A stretch of 64,000 bases of DNA from Branchiostoma floridae. Lineage: Eukaryota; Chordata; Leptocardii; Amphioxiformes; Branchiostomatidae. The DNA is taken from NCBI RefSeq assembly GCF_000003815.2, contig NC_049979.1, forward strand, positions 10,882,471 through 10,946,470, read 5' to 3'. Made by a program: the position numbers and the translations under genes. Below, one piece after another: positions 1 to 13,000 of the stretch; the stretch's first letter is position 1, and each line of letters opens with the position of its first letter. A model generated the notes under the pieces. It was not told the DNA's origin. It saw only the letters and a program-made list of their open reading frames with translations, and did no database searches.

Positions 1-732
1 TCAGGAATAAACAAAGGTTTCAAATCATTCAATATTACTTGCTTGGTGCCAGTCAACTCTGCTACTGGACTTTAATTATATAATCATCTTGATCAACCGC
101 TGAAGGATACCAATGTGTGGGTTCCGTGGATTGGCGTACGTCGGGAAGACACTATCAATTTTCAACTGTTAAGGAATACTTTAGCCTACCTAAACATCAA
201 CAGTTTTGTTTGGTCAGCTAATGGTGGATATGCACATCAATCATCATTATCATTTGGTGCCATCATAGTGATGCTTCAGAGAATAAGACTGAAAGGAACT
301 GCAATGTCGGGACGGACATAACAATCATAGCCCAAAGGCTAACAAAAAAATCACACACCACTGACCATGGGCTATTTTCAGGACAATTTGAACAAGACAG
401 TGTTATATCTTTCTCCGAGTCTGAAGTGAAAGATAGCTTTGATGACTGATGTAACGAGTAATATGATTTCAAATTTTGGTCAGTGAGGAGCTACAAACCA
501 ACCTGTGGACACTGAAAGTGTAAAGACAGCCTGGGAAAAATATCTGCACTGACATGGAAAATCTGATTCATTCACTGAACATGTGGTATGAACAGTGAAT
601 GGTAGAGTTGGACATACATTGTATGACAAAGTTGCTGAAGATGAAGGACTTGACACATGTTTATATAAATGAGCAGGGTTGACCTATAGTGTGCTTGCAC
701 AAACTGTGGACTTCACAGACCTTCTCTCCTGT
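1..732. other. No recognisable gene (intron of hnRNP L-like gene)
   Basis: This stretch lies on the 3' side of the last hnRNP L exon seen in the window (the gene runs on the minus strand and leaves through the left edge), so it should be intronic. Only short AT-rich open frames occur and none shows a domain I recognise. Confidence 0.5.
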
Positions 733-930
733 CATTTGATAGTGGTTAGGGTTGTTGACTCATCAGAACCTGGAGAGTTCAAATCCCTAACAGGTCCCCA
801 TGTTGAGCCCCTGGGGAAGGCACTTCACACCAATTGTCAGGTTTTAATGAGCACCTAGCTCTGGCTAGGGCTGTCCTTCAGATAGGACATTAAATGGAGG
901 TCCCCATTTGAGGGGATCCTTCATGGTGTG
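733..930 (+). repeat. tRNA-derived SINE
   Basis: The block starts with a tRNA-like head. An A-box-like TAGTGGTTAGGGTTG is followed about 40 nt later by a B-box-like GAGTTCAAATCCC. The body contains GGAAGGCACTTCACACC, a GAGCACCTAGCTCTGG segment and GGACATTAAATGGAGGTCCC. A Pol III promoter head followed by an unrelated body is the usual SINE layout. The body resembles SINE bodies I associate with lancelet sequence, but that is memory rather than a search. The ends are approximate. Confidence 0.65.
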
Positions 931-1071
931 AGTTGGTCAAATATATCTGCCCAGATTTGCAGCTTGTAGTAAGTTGCACTGTTCAATGCAAACCAGGTGT
1001 GCTACCATATAAGGTGGTTTATTGGGTATGAAATATTAACAATGTAGACCAAAATAGCATCCATGACCTAC

Positions 1072-4000
1072 CTGGTAGTTCTGTCCTTGGTTGAACTGAT
1101 TGTTGTAACCCTGGTTGGGAGGATGTCCCTGGTTCCCAAAGCCACCATGCTGGCCAGGGGGATTGTGGTAGCCAGGATTCTGGAACTCTTGGTTACCTAG
1201 AAACAAGCAAAAACACAAGAGAAAAAGGAGTCCTTCTTTTGTAAAATTTCGACTGATACTCGTATTATAAACATTTTACCAATTTGTGCACATGGGGGAG
1301 TCTAACAAAAGCAGTCTTCTGTCATGCAAGTTTCTGCCAAAATATGTCACAGGTATATTCCAACAATCTTAACTTTATGACAAGACATTAATAAAATGTA
1401 TTTTCGTAAGCTTAAAATGACAGATGTAACAAATAAATTAACAACATGAGTTCCCAAACAATGTGTGGGACAGAAAAAACAAACATGTAAAGCTGGAGAC
1501 AACCCTGGTCAACCCCATCCTTGCCATTTGGAACCATCGTTAACTTAATTAACTTCATGGACTTGTTTTCCCCTGGCATGTGTAATGGCCAAACTAGTAG
1601 ATTTTCTACAGTTCAAGCTGCCCTTGAACCACCTGCCCTTAACCTATGAAGGTCAAGTCTACCCACCAAAGTTGGGCGGGCCTGCTCCTCCACGGCCATT
1701 ACCATACTGGGGAGGTGGATCCCTCAGGAGGGGGCCCTGGTTCTTTCTCGGTTGTTGGTCTGGGGAAAAAAACATTGATGTCAGCATCTTCCAATACACT
1801 GCCGAACTACAATCAAAAGTTAAATGCAATTACTATCGCAGGGGATTTCTCTTTGGATAGGATGGAAAAGGAGGTATTTTAGCAGTATTTTAAGCTCACA
1901 GGTGAAACATTTCTGTAGTATAACAGTACTGTGGAGATGAATATTAACCTAACATGAATTTGCAGTAGAAAGGTAATTGAAATAAAACCAACACAAAAGT
2001 TTCACTGTTTTCAGTACCAATTTGCTATCCTCTTTTCCTACTTATTTCACTTGATTGTTGTCTTCTACATCTTATGACCAGCTACTAAAAAATACCAAGC
2101 TTATATCAAGTGACATATCTTACAAGGATACTAAGTGCACAAAGGTAAACTACAGTCAACAGTCAAACCTGTATCAGCGACCACCTTTACATAAGGACCA
2201 CCATGCCAATTTAACCCACTTTTTTTTGTGTGGTTCTTTAGATAAGTTTTCCAAATGACATAGCCTGCCTATAGAGAGCACCTGATTTTTCTTGGTCCCC
2301 TGGGTGGTCTTCTGGGCAGTTTTGACTATGTCCCATATATTTGTAGGTTCTATTAAAAGGTGTGGTTTGAATTATCAGTAAAAAGAAACATTGTTTATGA
2401 GGGCGCCTTTCTAGGTAATACAGTGCCTGCTTCAAATTTTATGCCCCACAAACACCAATCCTTAGACACTAGTAAAATTGCCAATAACTTGTTCACTGCA
2501 TTTTACAGTGTTGGCACGCTATAGGACAAAATAATACATAGCAGTGTTCTCTGAAGAGTGCCCTTGCAAGTGCTCGAGAACAAAGCAATACACAAATTAC
2601 TGGGTCTTTTGGAACATCGAGCATTACATTCACATATATGTATCTAGTGTAAGGAAACATCAATAAGATGCTTAGGGTATCTAGAGTAAAGGCTTATGTT
2701 ATGAGGCTAGAGTAAATGCTTATGTAACATGGCTTGGTCAGATTCTTTAACGTTGCACACAAGACAAAGTCTTAAAATATAGAGTCAGCTCAACAATTGC
2801 TTGCTATATTGCATAATGAAAAGTTGCATAAAAGGTACTCAACATGAATGTTAGTGTAACATAGGAGAGTTCACTAATATATTGCTTTTTAACAACACTG
2901 CCAACAAAGTCATAAAACAATCTCTTTACATACATTATTAGTTTCAGGTACATAAATCATTGCCAACTTGTACCATACATAGATTTACTATTTCTAAGTC
3001 AGTTCTACCGTACCACAAATACCTTTGTAGCATCAACCAGTCACAAAAGTATGGCGAGGCTCCCTGGCAGCTTAAGATGGCTTATGCTTTGCTGTGCGCG
3101 TGGGACGATGGAACACGCCTCTCCTGGTGCCGCCAACACAACATGGCAAGCAAACAAAGGTCCCCACACAGTCCTTGCCCTAGCTCCTGTCAAATTCACA
3201 GTTGGTGACAAACTTTTAATACTCAAGGCTTCTCCAGCCATCAACATGTTTTGTCTGCAGTTGGAGGGGCCTCCAACAAGGTACGTTACAGAACATTAGA
3301 TCATGCCCAAGTGCCGCACAAACTCGCTTCTATGCTGATGCTGCAATCCCTAATGCTTTGTAGATTTTTCTGCCACGTCGAGATGTGCAATTTTCATCTC
3401 TTAATATCTCCTGAAAACATTTGTTTCCAAACCCTGTCATTACAGCATCAATGTCTGTCTCTTTCAAATCTTAAAATTGTACTTTCTTCACAATGGAAAC
3501 TGTTTTTGTTTCCAGCCAACTTTCGAGTCTGTGCAGCACTTTTTGAGCACAAGATCTACTCTGCAAGGTACTACTGATCAGTGTTCTTGTTCCGTGGCCT
3601 TGTGGGATCTTGTCTGTTGTGTTGTGGCATGCCATGAGAGGTTCTGTTGCCATCTTGTCCCAGTGTAGTGTGGTGCCAATGTAGTGACGTCTCAAGTGTC
3701 CAATTCCCCACACCAGAACATGTTTGTTTTACTACTTCCTCCTTAGGGAAAGGCATCAGAGTCATGTCTAAAGTGTCAAGAGTGTCCATCAGAAGGACCT
3801 GCTCTCCCACAGATCGTGTGTAGTGTCTGTCCTCCAGAAGCCAGATCACAGAAGAAGGAAGGGTGAAGAGTACGGGAAGAAGCAGTCTTTATAACCCATC
3901 AGCCTTTTTCTATACAGCGTTTTTTCCAACCTTGGCTACACCCACAAGGATTCCTCTACATGTGTAATGTGTTGAAAGAGTCCAGCATGACAGAGGTTGT

Positions 4001-7000
4001 TCCACGGTGCATGTCTGCGTTAGTTCGGCGCTCCGACACCATGCTGAACACTCTCCGAGATGTCTGTACATTGTGAAGTGTTCCCTGGCAACTATCCGCT
4101 TGTTATTTCTCGTGTTCCTTGTGTGCAGTCTCTGTGGCTGTACTGTTCTCGGGTGTTCTCGTCTTCTGTTTTGATGTTGTTGTCGGGTATACATGCTGTG
4201 CGCTTGTTGTTCCCTGCTACCCGCATGTTTCACTGTTTCTTTGTAATGGACGGTTGTGTAAATTCAATCAATGGAGATGGGGTCCCGAAGCACTTGCGAC
4301 TCGACTCTTGTGCCTTAGCCGAATCTTCTTCGGTAAAAAAAAAGTCGCCCCTTTCAGTTTCTTACATCCTGCAAGGGGCACTTCAAGTAAACGGTTATTT
4401 TTTAACGTTAGTCCGTATGTAAACGTGCACAAGCCGTGTGCTTTTTGATAGAGTGCGAATCAAAGGTGTTTCTGATAAGTGTTGTTAGCAACCGAACCCC
4501 ATCTCCACGAGTAAGAGTATTCAGAATTGGAGGGAGAAGAATGGACATGATTTACAGAAAGAGCTGGGAACTGGTGAACTTTATATGCACAGCTAAGCAC
4601 TAGATTGTGCGACCTACCTCCGCCACCTGAGCCCAGGTTAGGGTTGGTGTAGTCCCATGTCTCGCTGTCGTTCTTATGCACATTCAGTTTGGTGGGCTGC
4701 AAAAAGAAAGAAACATTTAGCGGGAGAACATTGTATACTCTTATGCAAACCTTTGAGGAATGTCACATTCACATCTTCACAGCATTTCCTACAAAATGCC
4801 TGTATATAACGTTAACTCTTAATGAATGTTAACCATTATCTTTATTGCATTCAGTATGGATTGCTACCTTTATTATGTGTTGAGCATCATTTTAAGCATG
4901 TTCTATTTACTTTTGTGTATCAATGATTAAGGTTGAATTATGTAACAAACTCATTAATTCAACTCATAGCTATGAAAGGAGTTTTACCAAAACATAATTA
5001 GAACAAGCTGTAAAGAACCCAGCTGAAATGCTTGTGTTGTATTAATCTTTGATTAAAAGTGACACATTCACTGTTTTGATGAGATACAGCAGACAATATT
5101 GCGTGACAAGCCACAGAGAAGAAGAAATACTGGACAATAGGGCTTCAAAATTTCCAATTACAATTGATGACAGGTTCATTCATCACAAAACTGTAATTGT
5201 AGCGCCAAATCAAATAAGGGTCTGTCATTGCTGTGGAATGATGTATCTGTAAGGATGTAAGTTGTACTGTTCTGCTTCTTTATTCACTATAAGTGACCAC
5301 ATACCATGGCTCATATGCTATCCAAGGCTCAGGGTTATTCAAACCTAAGTGAGGGGTGCCATACATGTAGATGAAAGAGGAGAGAAGTAGTGCAGACAAT
5401 GTGGGATTTGAAGAAGATTAACCAAGACATTTCTTTACCAATCCACAACTCACTAACTCAGTGTCAAATGTTTCTGAAGTAGCAGCAAGACAGGCTTGTC
5501 ATGCCAGTAGGCAGGAGAGATTCAAACAAATCCACAAACACACACACTTGGGGGTTCCCAAAAAGAAGGATCAATGCATCTTTTCTTGACAGAAATTTTT
5601 GCCCTTTGGGGTAAAAAAAGGAGAAGTACGGCACATTTAATGTTAGCTGTGGGAGCAAGGTTCTGGCTGACCTTAGCAAAGCAATTAAATAATTGAAATG
5701 ATGAAATTTTTGCAGTTTTAACGCGACCGCTAAAGTAGTTGAACTTAAGTTACCGCCGTTAACAGATCAAGAATCACAGTTTTCTGTCTGTGCAGTGGCT
5801 GAGCTCTCATACTCCGAAGTCTGAGCATTACTTTATCCACATTTTTAGCCATGACACCAAACTGAAGAATCTTTCTCATTTGTTTTGTTGCTGTCAGGGA
5901 TACATTGGTGAACAGACAACAGATCCCTAATTCCTGCAGTAAAACTATTACATGCACATAATGGTAAAGTATCATAATTAGAAAAAATCTCAGGTGGTCC
6001 TCACATCTTTCTATAAATTGTCACCTGTAAATTGTAAGATGCAAATCATGTAGTGTAAAAATGACTACATTACGTTGACTTAATCAAGGTACTTAATTCA
6101 CACCCCACACTATTCAATGATGTCCTGTTTGTTGCAAACTGTAGAGTATGCATTTAGTCATGCCTTCAATAAACCCTGCTAGCACTTGTGTGTGAGTCAG
6201 CATAACTGAATATAGATCCATGCTTCCTGAGTTGAACTGATCAACTTCATCTTTTTCTATGCAACTACTTCAGAGGCAGTTGTCTGGGTATTATCTGAAT
6301 CTAGAAGGCACTGGAAATACCACCTGCACATGCAGATTATAAGTACAGATGAGGTTGACATTGGAGTTGGGTAGGTATTTCTAATGCTTACCAACACTAA
6401 TCTTTGTTCTAGTTAAACAAATGTCTTCTTGAGCATGATCAATACTTCTTAGTATTACTTCTTAGTATTATCTGGTAACAGTGATTCTAGACGTTACCTG
6501 TACCAAGTCTTAATGATGTAAGTACACCACTACCTCCTTCAGAATCAAGAGTCTAAAGACTAAAGTAGCTGTGAGCCATTGACTAGCCACTCATTCTGCA
6601 TACTAATGAATGCTTTGCAGCTTACTTTACTATCTTATCTAACATCCAATGTTCTAGCTGATGCCCAATAATGCAAGAAAATAAAATAGAAAATAAAAGA
6701 ACTCAGAGAAAAAATTTCTTTTAAGCCATGCTGTATCTTGCTGGTTGTGTCAGGGTACCTGTTCCTTCCCATATACTCACCTTAGCATATTCAATCTTCA
6801 GGGTACAGCAGCCTGAGTAGATGTCTGCCCCGTTCAACGAGGCCTTCGCTTTCTGTGCGCTCCCGATGTTGTCAAACGTAAACATTGGTTAAGGAAAATA
6901 CAGCAAGACCAACAACATGAAATTGAAACGTGAAGAAACTACAATCTATGCATCTTAATCACCTTGATATACACAAACCATATGCATGTAGCTCTCCATG

Positions 7001-10000
7001 ATGATGTCATCAATTACATACATTTACTTGACCAGACACTCAATACATTGTAGAGTTAGGTTTTCTGCAATAATAGTGAGTAGAACACAATCACTAGTAT
7101 CAGTGATATTATCATTGGTAGACTATTTCAAGTCGGGCTTGGCCCAGTTTATGGGCCTCCCCAAACCTTAGATGTGATTCTGGCTTGGTTAGTATGATGC
7201 CATGAATACTTGCATTTGCACAAATTTTGTTTGTTTTGTAATGCTAGTTCTACACATGTTTTCAAAATATTGCGGTTTGATACCACCGTCTATTGACATG
7301 ATATTGCTTAACACCCAGTTCTTAAAAGCAACAGATAATATTAGCCTGAAGCTAAAGGTGTACAACTGTCATATGCTTCTTATTTTGTACTTAAGTAGTT
7401 TTAGGCAATTTTTCTTATTTCAGCAAAACAAACAAACCAGCACTGCCCACGCGGGCCAGCCATACATGGTACACCTGTACATGATGCCCTACCAGAGGGC
7501 TTTGTTCAGTATAATATAGATTTACATGTATCAGCCAGATGGAACAGAGGGGTATAAATAATAAATCACCCAAAACATGCCAGACAGTTATGTAACCTTG
7601 TATTGTTGGCCATGTTGCATTTAACTCGCATATGTTGCTTATGATTTCTTGGCAAAACTACCCATTGGCAAATTATCACAAAGAATTCTATTCTTATTTA
7701 TATGAGGAAGGTCTTGTCTATGCTGACAGTATAACACACAAGACTACTGTTAACTTCTATGTGAAACAGTTCTATCTTGCCATTTTAAGTATCCTCCTTA
7801 CTACTTAGATAAGTTTTTTTTGTCATCATAAGACATTGTTGCTATTCATGTTCTTTTTTTTACATTTTCCACAATTGTGACATTTAACTACCACAGGAGG
7901 CTGCAGCAAACAGGGAAAACTAAGTAAATTATAAGATTTCTGGATTCTGAACCAGTCCTGCTTGCAGCAAGTCTTCATACTTGAGTATACACAGAAGGTC
8001 TCTGGCTGTGGTGGAATAAATTTCATTTTCAGCTCCATGTCCTAGCTTGCTACAGGTCAGCCCACAGGCCTGGCTCTCCTTCCTTCCACCAAGGCCCTGA
8101 TATTTCAACACCCTGCTAGAACTAGCCCTCTGGGAAGCTTAGGTACAGGGAATGATTGGATTTGGCCTCAGCACAGGCAGTAGCAACACAATAAAACATG
8201 TTCCAGGGTTGTGCCGCATGACAGAAATATAAATCAGATACTGTAAATGCATTTAAGTTCGCGGGGATTTAATTTCGCGGTAGCAAGAAAAAGGACTTTT
8301 CGCGGTGGTTTTAAGTTTTAACACCATAGATTGCAATCTAATACTATAATAGAAAAATGTTCGCGGTGGTTTTAAGTTTTAAGTTCGCGGTGAAGTGGTC
8401 ACCACGACCCCCCCCCCCCAACATTAATCCACCGCGACCATTTCTGCATTTACAGTAACAGCAAACAGAGACTGATGTACGTAATTTACAACCTACAAGC
8501 ATGGAAAGGAGATAAGAACACTTTTAATCATTTTAGGTACTGGGATGAGGGAGTTTATCGTGTAGTGCACCAACGAAAGCACATCAAGGTGACAGCATTT
8601 TTAGCAGGCTTGTCCTTTCTACTGCTGTGCAGCTTTAATGAACTGAAGGTTTTCTCCAATCTTCTGTAGTTGCTATCCCTGCCACGTCCACAGTAAAATT
8701 GAGAGTATCCAGATGGTCTTATCTTAATCCTACAAAATTACACTAATCACATCTCATCTGATAAGAATGTCATGACACAAGAGCACAATCTAGCTTAGTT
8801 GTTCCTGCCAGGGATAATTGCACCGTTTATGCCAGACTTCAACTTCCTCAAAAGGTCACACCATGTGACACGTAGCCACCATAATAAGCTTGCTTAATTT
8901 CCTAAAAACGTCAAGCTACAAAAAAAGACCAAAGGTCTGGGCTTCAGGTTTTTGAATAAAAAGCACAGACTACAGGTCACTGAAGGAAACAAAAATTGCT
9001 ACTAACATTAAGATTTGTAAATAGGAAAACAAGTAAGTGTTTCATCAGGCTAGTATTCTTCAAACTTTGAAGAAAGTGGCCAAAAGATACAAAAACGTCA
9101 TCCGCTAAAATCCCTTCAGTTGTGTGGATAAGAATTTCTTCAAAGCAAAACACCCGCAGTGTAGGAGTAGAACTATTAGGCAAGCGTATCCCCTTTCCAT
9201 CATGTTTCTAGAGTCCAAGTTTAATCCTGTCACTAATCTGTACACACTCTCTGGTTGACTGCACAGTGTCTCACCAGCACAAAGCACATCAGTTAGGAGT
9301 GGCCTGCATGTCTGGGTCTGGTGTCTTCCCTTGTTACTGAAACCTTGGCCCACAGCCAGACTCAGCCTGTGACATATTAACCCTCCCTTATGTAACATTG
9401 GGGCAGTTTAATACCTTTCAGACACTGAGGAATACCTGTGTGTGCTGGGGACCTGGGCGGCAGCATCACCTTGTCTGGGTGACATCAATCATTTCTTGGC
9501 AGCATAACAAAATGATATCATGTTGTTGTTTGGTATGCAGGGCTAACCCTGAAGCTAGAAAAAGTAATGAAATAATAGTGCTACACCTCCTTGTTACTCT
9601 CTCATCACCACCTTGTCAATTTCCAAAATCAACATAGGTTATTTTGCTTTGATTCATCAATATTTGCTTATTCTGTACCTTCTTTTCACCCTTCCCAGAC
9701 CTACAGCATGGTCTTGCTGGGGAGAGCCCTGGCAGTGTCAGCATATTTCCCTTTTCCTCTTTGTATTATTTACCCCAACAAACCTGACTTTTATCCAGTT
9801 TTATGTACAGCTCAAACAGGGAAGCCTTTTACCTGGAGGTTGGTGGTGGGATAGATGGTTTGACTTATTTGACAAGAGGTCCCCTTATATTAAAAACTAA
9901 TGAGAAACACACAAGGTAGTGTTTAAATGCTAAATGTCACAGTTCCATTTTTGTTTCATGGTCTACAGGGATGAACATGACTTGGGGCAAAGTGTGATGC

Positions 10001-13000
10001 TTTTTCAATAGCCAGTAGGGGGTGCCTTGCCAAGTCTTGTATTTTTCTCATTTCAATAAATGTGTTAGGGTTCTTTTGCGTGCGGAGTCTTGATGCCTAA
10101 AGCCCTGCCATGTGCAGGGCTGGCAGCTATAAGTGTAATCCCCATCCAAAAAGTAGTATCCAGTATTTAAATATACTGCTGCTGGGGTCCCTGGCACAGG
10201 GGTAGGCAGCAGTTGGCCAGGGAGAAATGAATAAAAGCAAACATCAGGTACTGGTGCAAAAAGGATATTCGACCATGGCTTGCACTCCGTTTTTCTTGAA
10301 GATCACAATCCGCTGGACGGCTCCACAGGGACTGCAGATGGTGTACATCACATCCTGCATATGGAAAGAAGGGTGGGGGTTATGATCAGTATAACACAAG
10401 TATAACACAGCCATTATGACTCAGTACTTCAACAAAGTCAACCTTAGTTTCCTTCTTAGTATTGATAACAGCTTACCAGATTACTGATTATTTTCATGAT
10501 TTTATAGACAAAATTGAACTTAAATTAAAATGTAGAAAACTTAATGAACACCTAGTAATGGCTTGAGCCAGCTTTCAAATTCCTCTACTTTCACAAGTCT
10601 TTCAGAAACTAGTTTTGAGATATCAAATAATCATTGACAAAATGCAGATTTCATTTCATTTGTCTGAACATCAGTTCATATAGTCTGTAGTTACTTACGG
10701 TAGTGATGGGGTAGGTGGGATTCAGGATGGTGAAGAGGAGAATGTGATTTGCATTTCTGGTATCCTCCGGTCCACTGGAAGAGATCAGTAAAAAAATTCA
10801 GGTCTAAAGACTGTTGCGACTGGGATATAAGATCACCGGCAAAATGACAGACCCACCCAGGGCTGTTTCCAGATCTTGTCTCTCCATCTCAGAACAAAAA
10901 TGATAGTTGGGACAAAAATTTCACCAAGAGCTTGAATAAAATCTGTTCCCTACATGACAGATTTATGAAAATGTACTTTCAGAGGCTAAAAATTTAACAA
11001 CAAAAACTTACAACACCTAGGTTTCCACAACGGTAAAGAAATCTAAGCTGGAGACAGCCCTGGTCACACCACTGTGCATTTTGTGACATAACTAACATAC
11101 TGGTAGGCTTATTTGTCTGTGTTGGACAGTGTACAGAGAGGCACATATATGATATGAAAGGTCTACCAAAAACTGGACACTACAGTTCATGATAAATGAT
11201 GTTGACAATGATGATGATGTAGACAATGTTATCATCAAGTATAGAAAATTGCGAATTCGAACAGAACATGTTTAGTATCAGTGCTAGTCAGAAAATCTAA
11301 CCCGCCCACCCTCGGTTTGTTCCGTACATTAGTGCGTGTGGGCCACACCAAACACTTACTTGTGTCCCACTGTACCATTCCCTAAACGTTGCCGGCTATG
11401 AAAAAAGGAAAAAAAATCTAAGGCTTGAAAGCTGTCACCGTTATCTTTTCTTTAAACATCCCTTTAGTCAACTTAATCAAAGGTAACATAATACAAACGC
11501 AAGCAAATATTGTTGAGTAAGAGATACTAATCTGAAACACAATGAGGGTAACAAATACTGATGTACAGAACTATAACTGACAAAAAACTACTGGAATGCT
11601 TGCAGTGGATTAGCCATGTATCCATCCTATCTTGGCTTTGGTCAGCTCCTGCGATCACTTCCTACGCTTAATAGTCTGGCAACTATTAATAGAGAAACAA
11701 CTGGCATTTGAATATTCACCTAAAATATAGGCGAGAGTTCTGATTGGCTCCAAATCACAAGGTCCTTCTTTACAACAGCATGGTGACAGGGTTTGAACAA
11801 GATGTTTAATCCCTGTTACACTGCTTCTCAGACACATTGGATCCCGGTAAAAATGAGGATGCAAGGATCAAATGTTTTAATGGGGACGGGGCCAGAATAT
11901 TCTGTAGACAGGCGATCAGAGGAGCGACTCAGCTAGAATGGGATGCTTAACAGGCGAACAGTACATAATACAGATGATCAGGAAGGACATGACTTTCTTC
12001 TCACAAACGTAGTACCAAACACGTTGGCTACTCACCCCGGGCGGGAGATCTTCTGGCTGGTGGAGTAGTTGAAGTAAGCTGGGGCGCCTCCAACGTAGCA
12101 CTGGTTGGTCTGCAGAATGCAAACACACAAGACATTTAGATGTTAAATTTCACAAGTCACTTTATTTTATCATTCACTCTCGATATAATACTCACTTCCT
12201 TGTCACCTACCCTGGCTAGCTATATTCATGTTACATGTTCTTGAATCAAACTCCAAGTGAAATGCATGAGACAAATGTAATACTTTAGCAGCTGATAGTT
12301 CAGTACCGCTTTGCTACTATCTTCTCGATTGCACTGTTAGGTTCCTAGACTTGCAAAGAACAGAGTTTGCCACTTGCTACATAGCTATCTATTTCTTTAT
12401 ATGTCAGAAGAGAATATTGCACATGCGCATGTAGAAATAACAAGACAAAACTTCAGAAGACAATCAAACCTCCGGGGTACAGACAATGCTGCACAGGTTA
12501 CCCTAACACATCATGATCACCATCATTATAGACAAGACCTGTGTGGCATGATTGACTGGGAAGATTATATCTCTTTTGTTGCATGGTAGGCATTAGTCTC
12601 CATTGTAAATCATCGCCTCACGGAGAGACTTTGCTTTTGTCGTGCGTTCTGAGTTGGCAACGAAAATCTACCTGTTACACGCACCAACAGACAATGAAAA
12701 TAGGAATGGACTTAGGAAGCATTTTATGCCTTCCGAAAGATATTGGCCTGGTCTCTGCTGCAATCCATAGATAAAGCAGTATTAGGCCACGTCATAGCAA
12801 ACAGCACCAACTAGAGACACATGACGTGACGAAGACTGCTTAACAGATCAGGTCTTTTGGAGGTCCCTACTGCAACAGCACATAAGTCATTTGACACATC
12901 ACCACAACTTTTGTGGGAGAGATATCCTAAAGCAATATTTTTTTTTTTACACCTACAATGTACAATACAGAGATATTCAATTGTACTGGACAGGTTATCT

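Larger units (their letters stand above)
6878..10268 (-). other. U12-type AT-AC intron of the hnRNP L gene
   Basis: Read on the minus strand, the donor after exon 6 is GTCGA|ATATCCTTTTT, which matches the U12 AT-AC donor ATATCCTT. The intron ends TTCCTTAAC-CAATGTTTAC|GTTTGAC: a perfect U12 branch-point motif TTCCTTAAC about 12 nt from an AC acceptor. No GT-AG pair joins these exons. The AT-AC joint restores Val-Glu-Phe-Asp, the residues expected in RRM2. Minor-spliceosome (U11/U12) processing follows from established knowledge of these signals. Confidence 0.9.

Noticed and set aside
1585-1882. Overlapping plus-strand frames near 1.6-1.9 kb as a proline-rich gene
   Set aside because: They lie in an hnRNP L intron, overlap each other in two frames, and show no domain or splice support.
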